A DNA stretch of 64,000 nucleotides from Symbiodinium natans. Taxonomy: Eukaryota; Sar; Dinophyceae; Suessiales; Symbiodiniaceae. The translations under genes were made by a program, and so were the position numbers. The notes beneath the pieces were generated by a model. It was not told where the DNA came from. It saw only the letters and a program-made list of their open reading frames with translations, and did no database searches. The first letter of the stretch is position 1. Every line of letters begins with the position of its first letter. The stretch is from positions 1-64,000 of the forward strand of contig CAJNDS010000247.1 in assembly GCA_905221605.1 (NCBI GenBank), read 5' to 3'. Positions 34,778-47,178 of this stretch are shown in pieces.

Positions 34778-35463
34778 CTTAGCAGCTGAGCACTTAGCAG
34801 CTTAGCTGGTAAATCTACTGTCCCGATTGAAACAACCCAGGTTCAAGCTTGGGACGAGCGCTTTGGAACCTCACCGGCCCCTCAGCGTGAGCAATCTGTA
34901 TGTAGACGTGGCAAGACACCCTGAAAGAGATGCACAGAGTGCTTCGGATGTGGGAGTTAACAAAGCAGCCGCTTTGAGCACGGCTGGTGCGATGCTGCAC
35001 TCGAGTTGACCTGCTTCCTTTGCTGCAGGCTTCCAGCCAAACCGTGAATGCCAAGGCACCAGCAACCATGTCATTGAACCAGCTTTACAGTCCTCGCACC
35101 ACTAGCAGCATGAAGCCCCAGGCCCAAACCGAAGCCTTTGCAAAGAGAGATGCCACTGGCGTGGAGGCCTGTCTGACATGGTTCATGGTGCTTGTAGAAG
35201 GTGTCGAAGCCTCCAACAGGCAGTCCATGATGTCATGCCGACGGAAAAGGATATCTTTGAAGAATTCCTTTCGGAGGCTGTTCGGCTGTTCTTGAGCAGC
35301 ACGCAACTGGCATTGTCGCACGCGGCGAATCCACTTGTCGATTTAGGATGGCTTGTGCTCTGTGTTGCACAGGCGGCTGCCATGTCGACTGCGGACAGGT
35401 TGCATGCGGGCTGGCTCAGCTGCCCTGCTCACCCTCGCCTTGATGAAGTTCTGATTCACATGT

Positions 35464-35632
35464 GTATATATATATATATATATCTACATGACATGTGTGT
35501 GTGTGTGTTTATGTTGCATGAAGATTTATATGCATGTGTGAATTATATTAATATGTGAAATATACATGAATACATGAACCCACATACATATGTATGAATG
35601 TATGTATGTGCGTATGTGCTTATATGTATATG

Positions 35633-35665
<33 letters not shown>

Positions 35666-35672
35666 CTATACA
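35464..35672. repeat. Compound TA/TG/TATG microsatellite
   Basis: TATATA at 35465-35482, GTGTGTGT at about 35494, then ATGTATG and TATATG units at 35585-35672. Confidence 0.88.
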
Positions 35673-35975
35673 CATATCAGAGATCCTTGCCTGCCTGCGA
35701 GGTGTTGGATTTTGGTTGCGGAGACGGACGCTATTTGCAGCGGCCTTCTCGGCAAGCTTTGTCTTGGCCTTCCATGAGTACGCATCACGACGTATGTCTA
35801 CTACAATACACTGCATTTTCTACATTACAGCATCACGTTCTGCATAAGCATACGCATATATAGTACATCCCGCCTTTGGCCGTTTCTTTCGTGCGGGACT
35901 TGCCGAGGCAGTTCTTACGCAGCGCAGAGGCTCCCACCCTCTCATGGAGCTTCTTCTTCCGTTGCCCGGTGTGGC

Positions 35976-36013
35976 GGGTTTAGGGTTTAGGGTTTAGGGT
36001 TTAGGGTTTAGGC
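35976..36013. repeat. Telomere-type tract (TTTAGGG)
   Basis: Five uninterrupted units. Confidence 0.95.
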
Positions 36014-36810
36014 GCTGTCACCTTGGGTTGCTTCAGGCCATTCAGCCCCGGGGAAAAATTCTGCGGGTCGTGGCCTACGAAGTCTCGGTGCGGACTCCTG
36101 GAGCTTATATCCCGGTCCATGTACCTACATAGCATACACTTGGGCCTTAAAGTGGTTCCCATATGGCAGCCTCAGGGCCCAAGTATATGCTGTATAACAT
36201 GGACCCTGAGGTAAGTCATGAGATGCGAAGCCTCGGTTCTTGTGCCAGTGCTGAGGCGGAGGCTCTGAGAAGCTTTCATGCGCAGGCACCTCGGTTGCAA
36301 TTCCTTTGGGATTCAGGGTTGAGTGTGTGTCGGTTTCAGGGTCGGGTTCGTTGTTGATGCAGCTGAGCTGAGATTCATGTGGGCCCGTGCCAGTTGTGGC
36401 TGACAGGGCTGAGCCTGAGTGGCTTGACATCTTGAGGGGGAGAGGTGTGGCTGAGCTGGTTTGTGTCTTCGGGAGACGCTGTGAGCGAAGAAGGACGAGG
36501 ACAGCAATGGGAAAAGAAAGTAAGCAAGGAAGGAAAGAAAGACGGCAAAGGGAAGACATGAAGAGCATGTCCTTGGCCCAAATTCTTGCAATCTTCGGAT
36601 GGGTGCTCAAGATCCGGATCAGGGGCGAATGGACAATAAATCTTTAAAAGATGTCCCAGTCCGGTGCCGGAAACCTCGAATCTGAGAGGCGCTACAAGAG
36701 GGGCTCCAGAAGGCGGAAGAGCTCCGCAAGGTGGCTGGGTGATGAAAATAATAATATGAACAATAGCAAGAACAGTAACAAGAAATACAACAAAAAAATA
36801 ATTATAGCAA

Positions 36811-37075
36811 CAATAATAATAATAGTAATAGTAATAGTAATAGTAATAGTAATAGTAATAGTAATAGTAATAGTAATAGTAATAGGAATAGTAATAGCAA
36901 TAGCAATAGCAATAGCAATAGCAATAGCAATAGTAATAGTAATAGTAATAGTAATAGTAATAGTAATAGTAATAGTAATATTATTAGTAATAGTACTAGT
37001 ACTAGTACTAGTAATAGTAATAGTAATAGTAATAGTAATAGTAATAGTAATAGTAATAGTAATAGCAATAATGAT
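36811..37075. repeat. (TAGTAA)n hexamer array
   Basis: About 265 bases of TAGTAA with internal blocks of TAGCAA (about 36892-36932) and TAGTAC (about 36992-37010). It reads as Ile-Val or Leu runs in open frames, which are repeat products. Confidence 0.95.
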
Positions 37076-37959
37076 AAAGTCAAACTGGTGCCACCCCGTG
37101 CTACGCAGCTCAGTTTGAGGGTTGGCAACGGAACGGTTGCTGGGGTTTATCGGGCTTACGGTTTGAGGATCTAAAGGGGGCTTGTGAAGCTTATGTTGCA
37201 GATGTAGTGTTGAACAGTTCAGCGCAGTCTCCGTGCTTCAGGACGACGTCCAGCTTGTCCCCCTCCTCGGACGGAATCTGCAGCTAGAGCGGCAAGCTTG
37301 GTTCGGTTGAACAGCTGATCTTTGTCAGCAGTGCGGCATTGGTAGGAAGCTTTTCTTTGCTTAACAAAGGAGTTCCAGATGCAGGTGTGTAGTTGATGCC
37401 TGCAGCTTTTGCGTTCCCAGAAAAAACCAAGCGCAACAAGCCCGTCCAGTTATTCCCATGCTCAACGAAAGATGCGCGCAACATTCGCAACATCCCGCTT
37501 AGAAGCCCCTCTTTTCCACAGCCACAGAGCCATGTCGGTAGTACGACTGCCCTTAGCGCTGCTGGTCCTGCTCTCTCTGCATCTGTGCGCAGGCCCGCTT
37601 CTCGGAATGTGTAGGGCTGTGAGATTTCGGTGAATGTTCCTAAGTTGGCCTGGAAGCGCTGTTTTTTGAACTTAGCAATTGTGTTAAAGTGTTGTTTTTG
37701 AAAGAGCGGAGAACAGTCTATGAAAAAAGGTGAGATTTTTGAGAAAGTGGCTTGATGAAAAACATAGTGGAGACGAAAGCAGACTTGCAATGTAATTGTC
37801 AGCAAGAGCTGCCGCATCTGGCGCCGAAGTCTCCTGGTAACCTGGTAGGCCGTACGACCAACAGCTCCGAATCGGAAGAGATGGAAAGGTTCCAGACGAT
37901 CCAGGACAGGGTGAAGACCGCTCAGCCAGCCGCCCTGTTTCAAGCGCCCCTAACTCTAG

Positions 37960-40900
37960 CGCTTTCTGAGCGCGCTTGCGGACGCTCTGGTGCCGCTGCA
38001 GGAGGCCATAAAGGAAGAAGGGACCGAAGGCATCGTGCACGAATGGACCGGACTGATGGTTTGCTGTTCGGCATCTGTGATGATCGCGCTGCTGATCGGC
38101 AACTTCCTGCACGTCTGCGAGGCGACGGTTTCGCAGTCGGAGCGAGCCCCCTCCTCCCAATCTCTCTTGACGATTCGGGCATCTTGGTTTTCGTGGGATG
38201 ACGGAAGGTTTCAGCATGGTTCAGCTTCGGATGAGCTCAGTTTGGACTGCTGCTGTGTCTTGCGAGTTCTTGTGGTGAAAAACCTGCCAGGTCAGCATCG
38301 TTAGCGAATCCAGCGTGATTATTTTGGTGGGCTTCCTGCTTGGGGTGATCTTGCCCACGGATGGCTCCATACTGGGCTGGGGGATGGGAACAGTCGATGT
38401 GGAGACGGAAGGGCTGCTGATGGCGACCTTCTTGAACCTGTTCTTGCTGCCGGTGATCATTTTCGAGGCTGGCTGGTCCATGACGCACCGGGACTTCATC
38501 AATCAGCTGACGCTTTGATGCAAAAAACTGCACAACCAGACGTCATGACAGGCCATTCGGCCAACATGGTCTGCTGCAAAAGTCATGGATGCCAAGGTTC
38601 ACCATCTTGACGTTTGCGGTGCTTGGCACGCTGATCTCGATGCTTGTTGTTGGACTTCTGATTATGTCGACTTGCCACATTCATGGCGTGTGCCGTGCGG
38701 CTTCGTCGCATGAAGAACCTTTTCTTGCACGAAGTGCCGCTAAGCCCCTGGCAGAACATGGCATGTGCAGGCCCGAACAGCTTTCACCTATGCTGCCCTC
38801 ATTTCGGCTGTGGATCCCGTGGCAGCTTGCATGCATGCCGGTCTGCTCTCAACGTGCCCTGGCTCAGCACAGCTCATCACAGCCTGGTGGCTTGACTCAG
38901 GCCACCCTTGCCACATATGCGCACCTGCAAGTCGATCCACTTCTCAATATCATCGTTTTCGGTGAGTCTGTTGCGGCTTGCTTGCAGACTAGATGTTGGA
39001 TGTGTCCGAAGCAGTTGCAGACGGAAGCCTCCATTCAAAAGGACGGTCCCACGTCCGCTAGACTCTGTAGAGCTTTCAGTCATTGCATGAGCAGCTCAGC
39101 ATGACCAATGCACTGCCCGAGAAACGCGGACATGTAACGACGTTTGAGTGGCCCCACCCTGGCCGAAAGACTTCAGTCACACTCATCAGCTGTCAGGTTA
39201 ATGATGCAGTGGCCATTGTGCTGTTTCGTGTGTTGAACAGCAGCTTGGATCAGACGATGGGGATGGTTGCAGCCAAGCCTGAGTTGATCCATTCGGAGGG
39301 TGGCAGGTCTAATGGAAGCATATTCCCCTCCCCCTGCTAATATAATTATATTGGGGGGGTATTAAATGTTTGGGGGTAAGGGGGGGGGGGGTTGAATATT
39401 AGGGGAGGGGGGTACACCATCTCTTCATGTTCAGGTTCGGAGAGCTTCGAGGACATGAGCGTTGGGCAGGTCAGCGGACGCAGCGCGCCCACGACCGATC
39501 AGAGGATGAGTCTATTGCACGACAAAAATTTGGACAGATGAGCTGTTTCGGTTGCAAGGCATTGGATCCCAGACTCTTTTGCTGCTCTTCGGCTCCGTTG
39601 GACTCGGCATCATGCTGGGGTTCCTCCTCATGTGCCGCGGCCGACTGGATTGGTAAGCAAGGTACATAGTTGGGTCTTCGTCTTTGCAGATCTTCAAGAC
39701 AACAGTGCCCACTGGTCCCGAGGCTGACCACTCGCTACTGCCGTGCGAAGCTTACGCGGAAGATTATGGACGTGTTCCAGTCATGCCCACTCAGTGAGAA
39801 TGGTCTGCTCGCACAAGCGGTGATGTGATGTCCAGCTGTATGGAGTATAACATAGAAGACCCCCCCCCCAACAGCAGTCGTCGCACTCATACTGACAGAT
39901 ACGATACCACACTCATGGAGAAAAGGCCGAGAAGACATGCTCTGGCTCTGGCACCGGCAGCCAGTCAAGATAACATGAAAACAAAATGGGGGTTTCCGAT
40001 TAAGGGGGGGAAGGCCGATGAGTCCTCTTGCAACTGATTTTTCGGCTTGCTAGCCGAGCCGTTGATGTCTTTCTGTTTGCCAACCGCACAACGGCTCATG
40101 TGGCTGACGGCTTACACCAACATGAACCAGGCGACAGTCCTAGCTCTGAGCCGAGAGGAAGGAAGCATCGTGGCGCGTAAGCCCGTGCATCTCACCCCGG
40201 TACAGAAACACACTCAACCGGACAGGTGGCAACAAGAGCCGTATGCAAGCTGAACCGCTATGACCCTGGACTAACTGACCAGTTCCTAGTAGCTAGAGAG
40301 GTGGCATAAGGTGGCATGATCCGCACAGGAAGGCTCTCTTCTTTTTTTTTCTCTCTCTGTCTCTCTCTGTCTCTCTCTGTCTCTCTCTGTCTCTCTCTGT
40401 CTCTCTCTGTCTCTCTCGTCTCTCGCTCTCTCTGTCTCTCTCTGCGCTGGGTGCTGTGCTTCGAGGCCTAGCGGACCAGACCCCCAGCCTTGTACTTTTC
40501 GTGTTTGTCTCCAGCTTCTTCATCTATTGCTTTGCGGAGCGAGTGTGCCGCGCTTGCACTACAGCACGGTTCCGCCTCTGTCTGCTTTTGACTGCATTTC
40601 AACTCTCGGCACTATCCCTCAAGCAAGTGTCTAAGGTGCGGCATGTCAGGAATTATTACCGTGCTCATCGCTTCCATGTTCGCGAGCGGTTTCGCCAAGC
40701 ATCAGTTTTCCCCGGAGGCGACGATGTTTTGCGCCTTGCATTGAGAGAAGCTGCGAAGCTGTCGCAACCACCCTCCCCTTGCGCTGAAGCTGCGTGCTCT
40801 TTTTGGGGTGAAACTCCTTAGGCTTGTCAGAGCTAAGGCGCCTTTGCGCTGAAGCAGGCAGCAACTCTAGCGGACATGGCTGCTGCCTCACGCATCTTCA

Positions 40901-40987
40901 AGAATGTTAGCAGTTCGCCATGCCACTTGTTTCAGATCATGCCGGTGGTCGGCTGTCAAGGTGGTCTTCCTCTTCTGCGGCATTACC
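37960..40987 (+). CDS. Na+/H+ exchanger (CPA1/NHE type), many exons, partial
   Basis: Membrane cation/proton antiporter. Placed exons in order: the exon ending at 38112 (VMIALLIGNFLH); 38291-38505 (ESSVIILVGFLLGVILP, then LNLFLLPVIIFEAGW); 38597-38687 (FTILTFAVLGTLISMLVVG); 38771-38824 (AFTYAALISAVDPVA); 38901-38969 (VDPLLNIIVFGES); 39197-39306 (VNDAVAIVLFRVL, with the Asn-Asp pair that marks electroneutral CPA1 exchangers); 39435 to about 39472; about 39558-39652 (LLLFGSVGLGIMLGFLL); about 40480-40550 (LVLFVFVSSFFIYCFAE); 40961-40987 (VVFLFCGIT). Introns are 38113-38290 (GT), 38506-38596 (GC), 38688-38770 (GT), 38825-38900 (GC) and 38970-39196 (GT), all AG|G. The first exon's start, the joins after 39306 and the exons beyond 40987 are not settled. 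A hydrophobic frame at 41557-41805 may belong to the 3' part. Confidence 0.87.
39318..39413. mobile_element. Family F element filling an NHE intron
   Basis: Ends TATTCCCCTCCCCCTGCTAATAT and ATATTAGGGGAGGGGGGTA are imperfect inverted repeats around a G-rich, AT-interrupted centre. It occupies most of the interval 39307-39434 between two NHE exons. Only one copy was seen, and its G-runs may carry length errors. Confidence 0.6.
39986..40012. mobile_element. Family D1 end fragment
   Basis: GGGGGTTTCCGATTAAGGGG matches one terminus of the D1 elements, and the rest of the element is missing. It lies in an NHE intron region. Confidence 0.5.
40351..40443. repeat. (CTCTCTCTGT)n pyrimidine repeat
   Basis: A 10-bp unit repeated about six times, then degenerate, inside an NHE intron. 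The opposite-strand frame reads as an Arg/Glu-rich repeat product. Confidence 0.95.
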
Positions 40988-42841
40988 GCAGTGTACTGTG
41001 ATATGCGAGGCGGGATGGGCATCCATCAAGTCCTGTGCCTATAACAACAACATCAACCAACAAGCGAAACTGGCCAAATACATGTAAAAGAGCAAGTTGC
41101 GCAGGCATGGTTTTCGGTGGGCTGGTCATCGCTTTTTGCCTTCTCGGAAGAGCGGCCGCCGCACCTTCCCCGGACCGACACATTGTCTTGGTGGATGATC
41201 TGTGATGCAGACGTTTTCCGGTATAGACCTGTGATGGAGGTGTTGCCGCTTGCGCTGCTCACGAATGGCTTGAAGGCTAGCAGCTAGCTGGTAGCGAATC
41301 GGTGTCTCCATGCTGGCATGTCTTCCTGGAAGGCGGCGACTGGTCGGGGTGAGAGCTGGGAGAGAAGCTTGAGATTAGATTGGAAGAAGGCGGGGGTTCT
41401 CGTGCAGCACATGTTTGCACACATTTTGCTTCGAAAGCGACTCCTCCACAAGCTGGCCTGAGCCTTGCGCAGAGAGGGAAGCAGACGTTGTGACAGTGTT
41501 GTGGGCTTTCCTGCACGCCCTGCAGATCTTCATGATGTGGCACGCGGGATTGCGCGGTGGCACCTGGGATTGAGTCTGTTTCTCGGACTTTTGTGGGCAT
41601 TCTTGAGAGCCAAGTGTGGTCCTTGCTAGGCATTGCTTTGGTCCTCACGCTGGAGCTTGAGCCGTGGGTTGATGAGGGCACGCCTGGCCAGAGGGACACC
41701 CTTCGCAATGCCACGATACTCATCATAGCCACTTGCAGCACTTGCACTTGCGTCTTAGCCGTCTCCGGAACCGTCTCGGATATCTCGGTGGCTTTGTTTC
41801 AGTAGTCCACCAAGCGCTGCTCGTTCTCAGCCTCAGGTTTTCTTCCTGCTCTTCTTCGGCAGCTGGCCAGCATAGACTCGGCACCTACAGGTGTAACACT
41901 CTGCAACGGCTTTGCCGGTACATTTGGCAACAATTGAGCAGTTGGAGAGCGTCGGAGTGATACGCACGCGTGCAGAAGGACTTGCCCGTAGCTGAGGGTT
42001 GGATGATGTTGGTATGCTAAGGAGGCAGCACCAAAGTCTTGCTGAAGCCCGCAGCTAAGCCTTGCCAAGTGCAGCATGCAGGGGACGCGCGCTGTCCTAG
42101 CACTTGAGACCCAAAGAATTGCTGATTTCGGTGCCGCGCGTTTCGGCTTTCGGCGCCGAGGAATCTGGGAATCCCGATGGAAGGCCGATCGCAGCAACAG
42201 CAACCCACGCGAGTGGAAACACCCTACTTCAGAAAGGTAAAGCGGCGACGTGAGCAATAGGGCATGGTAGTGCGGCGCTTGAGTGAGAAAGATCCCACTT
42301 CCAGGTAAGGCCAAGCCCATGCATATCCACCACGGAAAGTTCTGGCGCTTCCTTCATCGCATTCGCTATCACGTTTGCCACCTAGGAAGCTGTTTCTGGA
42401 TACGCAACAAGCAAGTTACCTAATTTCCGGTGGCAAGTCATGGAAAGCTGTTGGCTTGTGAGGTGCTTGGCCCGATGTTGATCGCAGACTCATCAAAGCT
42501 GTTCCCTGTTCGCACTTAAACGACTCGGGGGTCACCGGACATCAGACTTCCTTATAGTTCCGAACAAGCCCGCTGAAGCCTTGCCCAGGAACGAGGGCGC
42601 CCTTCCTCAGCTCATAGCCCTGGCCTTTGCTTCGCTTCATTTTCATGACCGGTCCCTTGCGCTCTGGGCATTTGTTTGCCAGGAATGCTGGAAGGTAAGT
42701 CGTACAGACACGTCATGAGCAGTGGGCCTTTCGACCCCGCGTCGAGGCTGATATCGCTGCTGTTGAGGGGAGGCAGAGTTCTTCCGTTTCTGTGCTGCAA
42801 ATCCAAGTTCTTTGGTCAGGAAGACCTAGCCGCAACAACAT

Positions 42842-42962
42842 GGGGGTTTACGAAAATAGCGGACTCCTAAACTAGACCCCCCAAATAGTAGGATTCCCTG
42901 TCTCAAAAAGGACCGCAACAAGGTGCCCCTAATTTCGGAAACCATCGGAAACTCCCCCCCCC
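42842..42962. mobile_element. Family D1 element
   Basis: Starts GGGGGTTTACGAAAATAG and ends CCCCTAATTTCGGAAACC with a C-run beyond. The interior AGACCCCCCAAATAG matches the copies at 4625 and 58779. Confidence 0.75.
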
Positions 42963-43459
42963 CCCCCCCCCCAAATCCCACAGAAGCTGCTTTTGAGTCA
43001 AAAGGCTTCGCTTCCACCCGGCCAGCGCTCTTCGCGGCTCCCGGCCGCTTGGCTTGAAGCTATCCTGCTTTTGCAGACTGTGCCCATAGTGTAGTCGTAT
43101 GATTTCGTATGATCATAGTCAGACGGCTACTTCTGCCAGGCACGGGGGGCCTGGGCTTCACCACAATCTCGGCTTCGACATGTTCAACATTCGGTCGTCC
43201 GCGCAACCGAGGTGATCCAATCGCAGCGATCAATAGATGCCCGGCGTGGCGACGAAATGGTCAGCCTTTTCGGAGCCTCATTCTTCCAAAATCTTTTGCA
43301 CCAGGACATGCGAAATTTGAGGCTTGCGGGGTTCTTCCGGCTTGCTTTGGTGGTCCAGCTGGCCACCATACCTCAAAAATAGACATCTGTATTTCCCCAC
43401 CCTCGGTGCGGGGTTGTTAGATTTAAATTAAACTCAACTCTTCTTCTCGTCCTCGCTCA

Positions 43460-43697
43460 TCCCTGGAGTGCCCAACCCCAAAGTGTCCCTGGAGTGCCCA
43501 ACTCTAGAGTGTCCCCAGACTTTTCTGGAGGTCCCCCCCAGAGTGCCCACCCCAGAGTCTCCTGGAGTGCCCAACCGCCCCCAGAGTCTCCTCAATTCCA
43601 GAGTCGCCCTCGGTGCCCAACCCCAGAGTGTCCCCGGAGTGCCCAGCCCCATCCCTGCAGTGCCCAACCCCAGAGTCTCCCAACCCCAGAGTATCTC
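43460..43697. repeat. Minisatellite, unit about 24-27 bp
   Basis: Imperfect units built on CCCCAGAGTGTCCCTGGAGT and GCCCAA, about nine copies. Open frames on both strands are repeat products. Confidence 0.9.
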
Positions 43698-44138
43698 TAG
43701 CAAGAGAGGGTGGGGATGTTCGAAGTAAAATACTTATTTGCAGCGTGGTTGGCAACGCGGTCTGTGAAATTGGCTCAATCTAGCCACGGCTTATGCCAAG
43801 GAATGGTGGACCCCTTGAATGCGAACGAGTCTGGCTCAGAAGGCCTAACCGATGCCAGCAGCAGTGAGGCCGGCTGGGCCTCCCGACATCCCGGGCATGT
43901 GCAGTGTGCTGTTTCAGCCTGTTTCAGCTCTGTATGCAGTAGCATCTTCAGTGGAACTTGGAGACCATAAGTTTGCACCTCTGGTGCCGAAAGACCCCTG
44001 GTGCCGCAAGACATGTCAACAAATCTCTGAAGGAGCACCTGGCAAATTTGAGAGACCTGTGGACTTGAGTTGGGGCTGCACACTTTCCTTCCTGTGGATG
44101 TTGGGGTTTCTTCAGCTTGATGCAGCGCTACCCTGACC

Positions 44139-44347
44139 CCTAAACCCTAAACCCTAGACAAAAACACCCTGAACCCTCTCTGGACTGATTTTTCAGAGAG
44201 CGCGCGCCAAAAACCCTAAAGGGGAGGGAGCCTTTCGGCTAGAGATGTCCCTAAACCCTAAACCCTAAACCCTAAACCCTAAACCCTAAACTCTAAACCC
44301 TAAACCCTAAACCCTAAATCCTAAACCCTAAACCCTAAACCCTAAAC
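44139..44347. repeat. Telomere-type tracts (CCCTAAA)
   Basis: A short block at 44139-44156, unique DNA, then about 18 units at about 44251-44347 with single variants (CTCTAAA, TCCTAAA). Confidence 0.95.
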
Positions 44348-44437
44348 AGGACGAGGCCGACTCGGAGACGGAGGAGTGATCAGCCCTTCCCCGCTTTCTA
44401 GGGGGGGCGTACACGGCCAATGCTTTCACTTATCATT

Positions 44438-44550
44438 CCCAAAGAGCCCTTTTATACCCCTTGACTAGGGAACATGCCTTAAACCATATAGGGGATCCTT
44501 AGTATATGATTCTGAAGTAGATTCCTTATTTTGAAGGGGGCTCTCTGGGT
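44438..44550. mobile_element. Family B element (diverged)
   Basis: Left end CCCAAAGAGCCCTTTTATAC, right end GGGGGCTCTCTGGGT, with interior CCTTAAACCATATAGGGGATCC. An AG occurs seven bases after the right end, but it is not followed by G and no exon is evident on either side. Confidence 0.75.
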
Positions 44551-45202
44551 TATTAGTTTCGGTTCATGATTCAATACCTTTCGCTTGATGTACGAGGCAG
44601 CTCTAGGGGGCAGCTCAAAGGGGCACCCAGAGCAGAAAACGACAAGAAAGTCTGTTGGGGGGATGTCCGCAGGGCCCTTCCGCGATTGTTTTTGGATTGG
44701 CTACCGTTCTCCTAATGCGCTCAAGCAGGAGGTGAACTAAGACTAAGAGCATGCTGAAAGGCAGCCACACAGCACCTTAGATTTCTGCCTAGGGTTTGAG
44801 GCGCTCGCACAGTCTGTATCTGCAGTCGGATAAAGGTGTAGTGGTTAAGAACCTTCTGTAGACAACTCTCGCGCCTCCGAAGGCTTGTCGGATGTACTGC
44901 GTTTTTTTTTTTTTTTATATTTTAAATGGTAGTTTACTTGTCAATGTGAGTCAAAGCGTACATCTCAAGCCGACGCTGTCCCATGCTGTCCCCCCACCCA
45001 CCCCATGGTCAATTGCGGCTTCACATGCTTTTTAACAAATACGGGTTGCATCTGCGGTGGCGGAAGCAGCGGAATCACGCTTGCCGTGCTCTCTAGGTTG
45101 TTGTTTGTTCCTCTTCGTTTGCTTTCACCTTTGCTTTCCTTGTCTGTTCCGTTGACCTCTGCAATATCTCTGTGCCTTCCGAGTCCACACAGGCGCACTC
45201 AA

Positions 45203-45224
45203 GCACTCTCTCTCTCTCTCTCTC
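45203..45224. repeat. (CT)n microsatellite
   Basis: About ten CT units. Confidence 0.9.
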
Positions 45225-45455
45225 TTCTCCTCTCCGTGGAGGCACTGGAGTGCAGAGGTTTACGCATGCCCTGCAACGGCAAGACGTGCGCTGTGTTTGC
45301 TGAGGTTTGTGTTGGGCAGCTGTACCATGACGGCCGTACAGGTTGGCGAGGCCTCTGACTCTGAGAGTCTCAGAGCTTCAGTCAATGCATTGAGCACATC
45401 ACGATTGCGGAGCTTGCTGCCGCTCAAGGACTTATTCTGGTAGCAGGTAGCATGT

Positions 45456-45500
45456 GGGGGTTTCCGATATTAGGGGGTACCTTATTGGGGTGTCCACCAC
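45456..45500. mobile_element. Family D1 end fragment
   Basis: GGGGGTTTCCGATATTAGGGG and then TACCTTATTGGGGTG, which is one half of a D1 element with no matching right end. Confidence 0.55.
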
Positions 45501-47125
45501 TGCCGCTCCTGTATGCGCATCAGAAGACTTGGCCAGCCAGACTCGGGACACCAGCATCCGCCCTGACGTATTGGACGCCACATGAACAACGGTTGAGTCG
45601 GGTGCCAGTACAATGGAAAGTGAAGCACGGTAGTGATTCGGCATCAGCATGCGGAAGGGTTTTACAGGACCCAGAAGATATGGTGCAGATGAACAGCGGC
45701 AGGGGACCGGGGCGGGGGGAAAGGGCAGCAAGGCAGGAAAGTGTACCGGTGCGTTTCGTATGCTCTTGGGCGGGAGGCCTGCAAGACCAATAAGACCAGC
45801 ATCCGGTTTTCATACTGTTCGACCCCGAGCTCGACCAGCGATGCGCAACAAAGCACTCTTTAGTCGTTGTGTCCGCAAAAAAGGGGCATGACCATCTTCA
45901 GCAGCTGGACCGACAAGTCACAGCAGCATCACGCCAGAGCCACAAGAGCGCTGAAAGAGCCTCTTGCGAAAGCATCCCTGCAGAACGCCCGCTAGCTTTC
46001 GCACAAGAAGAGAGAGGGTGTAGGTGTTGGGTTCGTTTTGTTTGGTTACAAGGTGCTCCGAAGATGGGAGCCGGTCTTCGATTTGGCAGTCATTGGCATT
46101 GGCCTGGGATGATTCGGATGATGTGCTCTCTTGTCCTGTGTCAGCTGATATATGACCACAGCGGCGCAGTTCCAAGGCTGGGGGTCCCGCACTCAGGAGC
46201 TTCCTGCACATGGCGATGTGACGACGTGTGATGTTTGTACCCGACCTTCGTCATTGTGGGTGCGATTCGCCCAGGACGCTCTCGTCCATCCCGCGTCTGC
46301 CGGGGCTCAGTGCGGAGGACACCCATCTCTCGCACTTGAGTCGGGAGCCGTCCGCGTCAGCGTCTTGATTTGACGCCCCAGGACATCATGGTCATGCTTG
46401 GGCACCAAGATGACGGCCACTGTATCGCGCTGTCAATGGGGCTGAAGAGGCATGCCCTTGACTAAGGCTCAGCCAGCTGACAAGGGCTGTCATGCAGCCT
46501 GAAGGCATTAAGTGTTCCCTTCAGCCGACAACACGCCTCCCCTGTCCCTCACACCAAGGAATGTGGTCTCTAGCACCAATAACCATGTCCTGGCCTCGAG
46601 ATGGCAGCTGATGGCGATTTGGGGTTGAGCCGCACCTCTTCGGAAATCTGGGAGGGTTTCTTCGTCCTTTCAGCGGAGTCTGTTGTCAGAGTCCATCGCT
46701 TTCAACATTCAGCTGACGCTCTCAGCTGAAAGGCTGGGAAGGGTGGTAGACTATGGCAGACTCATGACGTGATTCTGGTTAGTTGGCCATTTGCGACGTG
46801 CATCTCAGCGACTTTTTTCTTGCAAGGTCAAGTTTCAGCGCGCCTTTGAGGCAGTTCTTGTCAGCATGATGAATGAAAGTGCGGTCTATTTGAGACTCTC
46901 TCGGACAGTGTCAGACGCCACTTTCTTTTCGCATGCCTGCGAACAGCACGTTGATCTTGCCATTGGCTCAAGCCTGGCAGGCAGGGCATGCGTTGCAGCA
47001 CGAAGCACAGGCAGATCCTCGCAATTTCTCGTATACATTCTCATTTGGCATTTCTCAGCTGCCAGCATAGCGTGGGGCCCCGTGGCACTTCTGACAAAGC
47101 CAGGAGGCCGGTCGTGTCCGATGAA

Positions 47126-47170
47126 TAGGGTTTAGGGTTTAGGGTTTAGGTTTAGGGTTGAGGGTTCAGG
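47126..47170. repeat. Telomere-type tract (TTTAGGG) abutting MORN gene start
   Basis: Six or so TTTAGGG/TTGAGGG/TTCAGGG units end about eight bases before the candidate MORN start codon at 47179. Confidence 0.93.
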
Positions 47171-47178
47171 GGTCGGGG

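Larger units (their letters stand above)
30883..37959. other. No resolved gene
   Basis: Frames that may be exons but are unrecognised: 31713-32093 (starts after AAACAG|G and reads GVWATPDPPWKAHQQDGWY), 34890-35008 and about 35236-35290 (reads PTEKDIFEEFLSEAVRLF). The rest is telomere-type tracts, dinucleotide repeats, a family C element and a hexamer array, listed separately. Confidence 0.3.
40988..47125. other. No resolved gene; repeats and small elements
   Basis: Frames that could be exons but are unrecognised: 41557-41805 (hydrophobic), 43852-44136, and 46797-47135 (reads SMMNESAVYLRLSRTVSDAT). Otherwise D1 fragments, a minisatellite, telomere-type tracts and one B element, listed separately. 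Confidence 0.3.

Noticed and set aside
36651-37128. Long Ile/Val and Leu-rich open frames on both strands
   Set aside because: They are translations of the TAGTAA hexamer array, not membrane proteins.
43766-43783. AAATTGGCTCAA resembling the spliced-leader 3' end
   Set aside because: Only about ten bases match and the rest differs.
46957-46974. GCCATTGGCTCAAG resembling the 3' part of the dinoflagellate spliced leader
   Set aside because: It lacks two T residues and the 5' part, and lies within an open frame; a single short match is probably chance.
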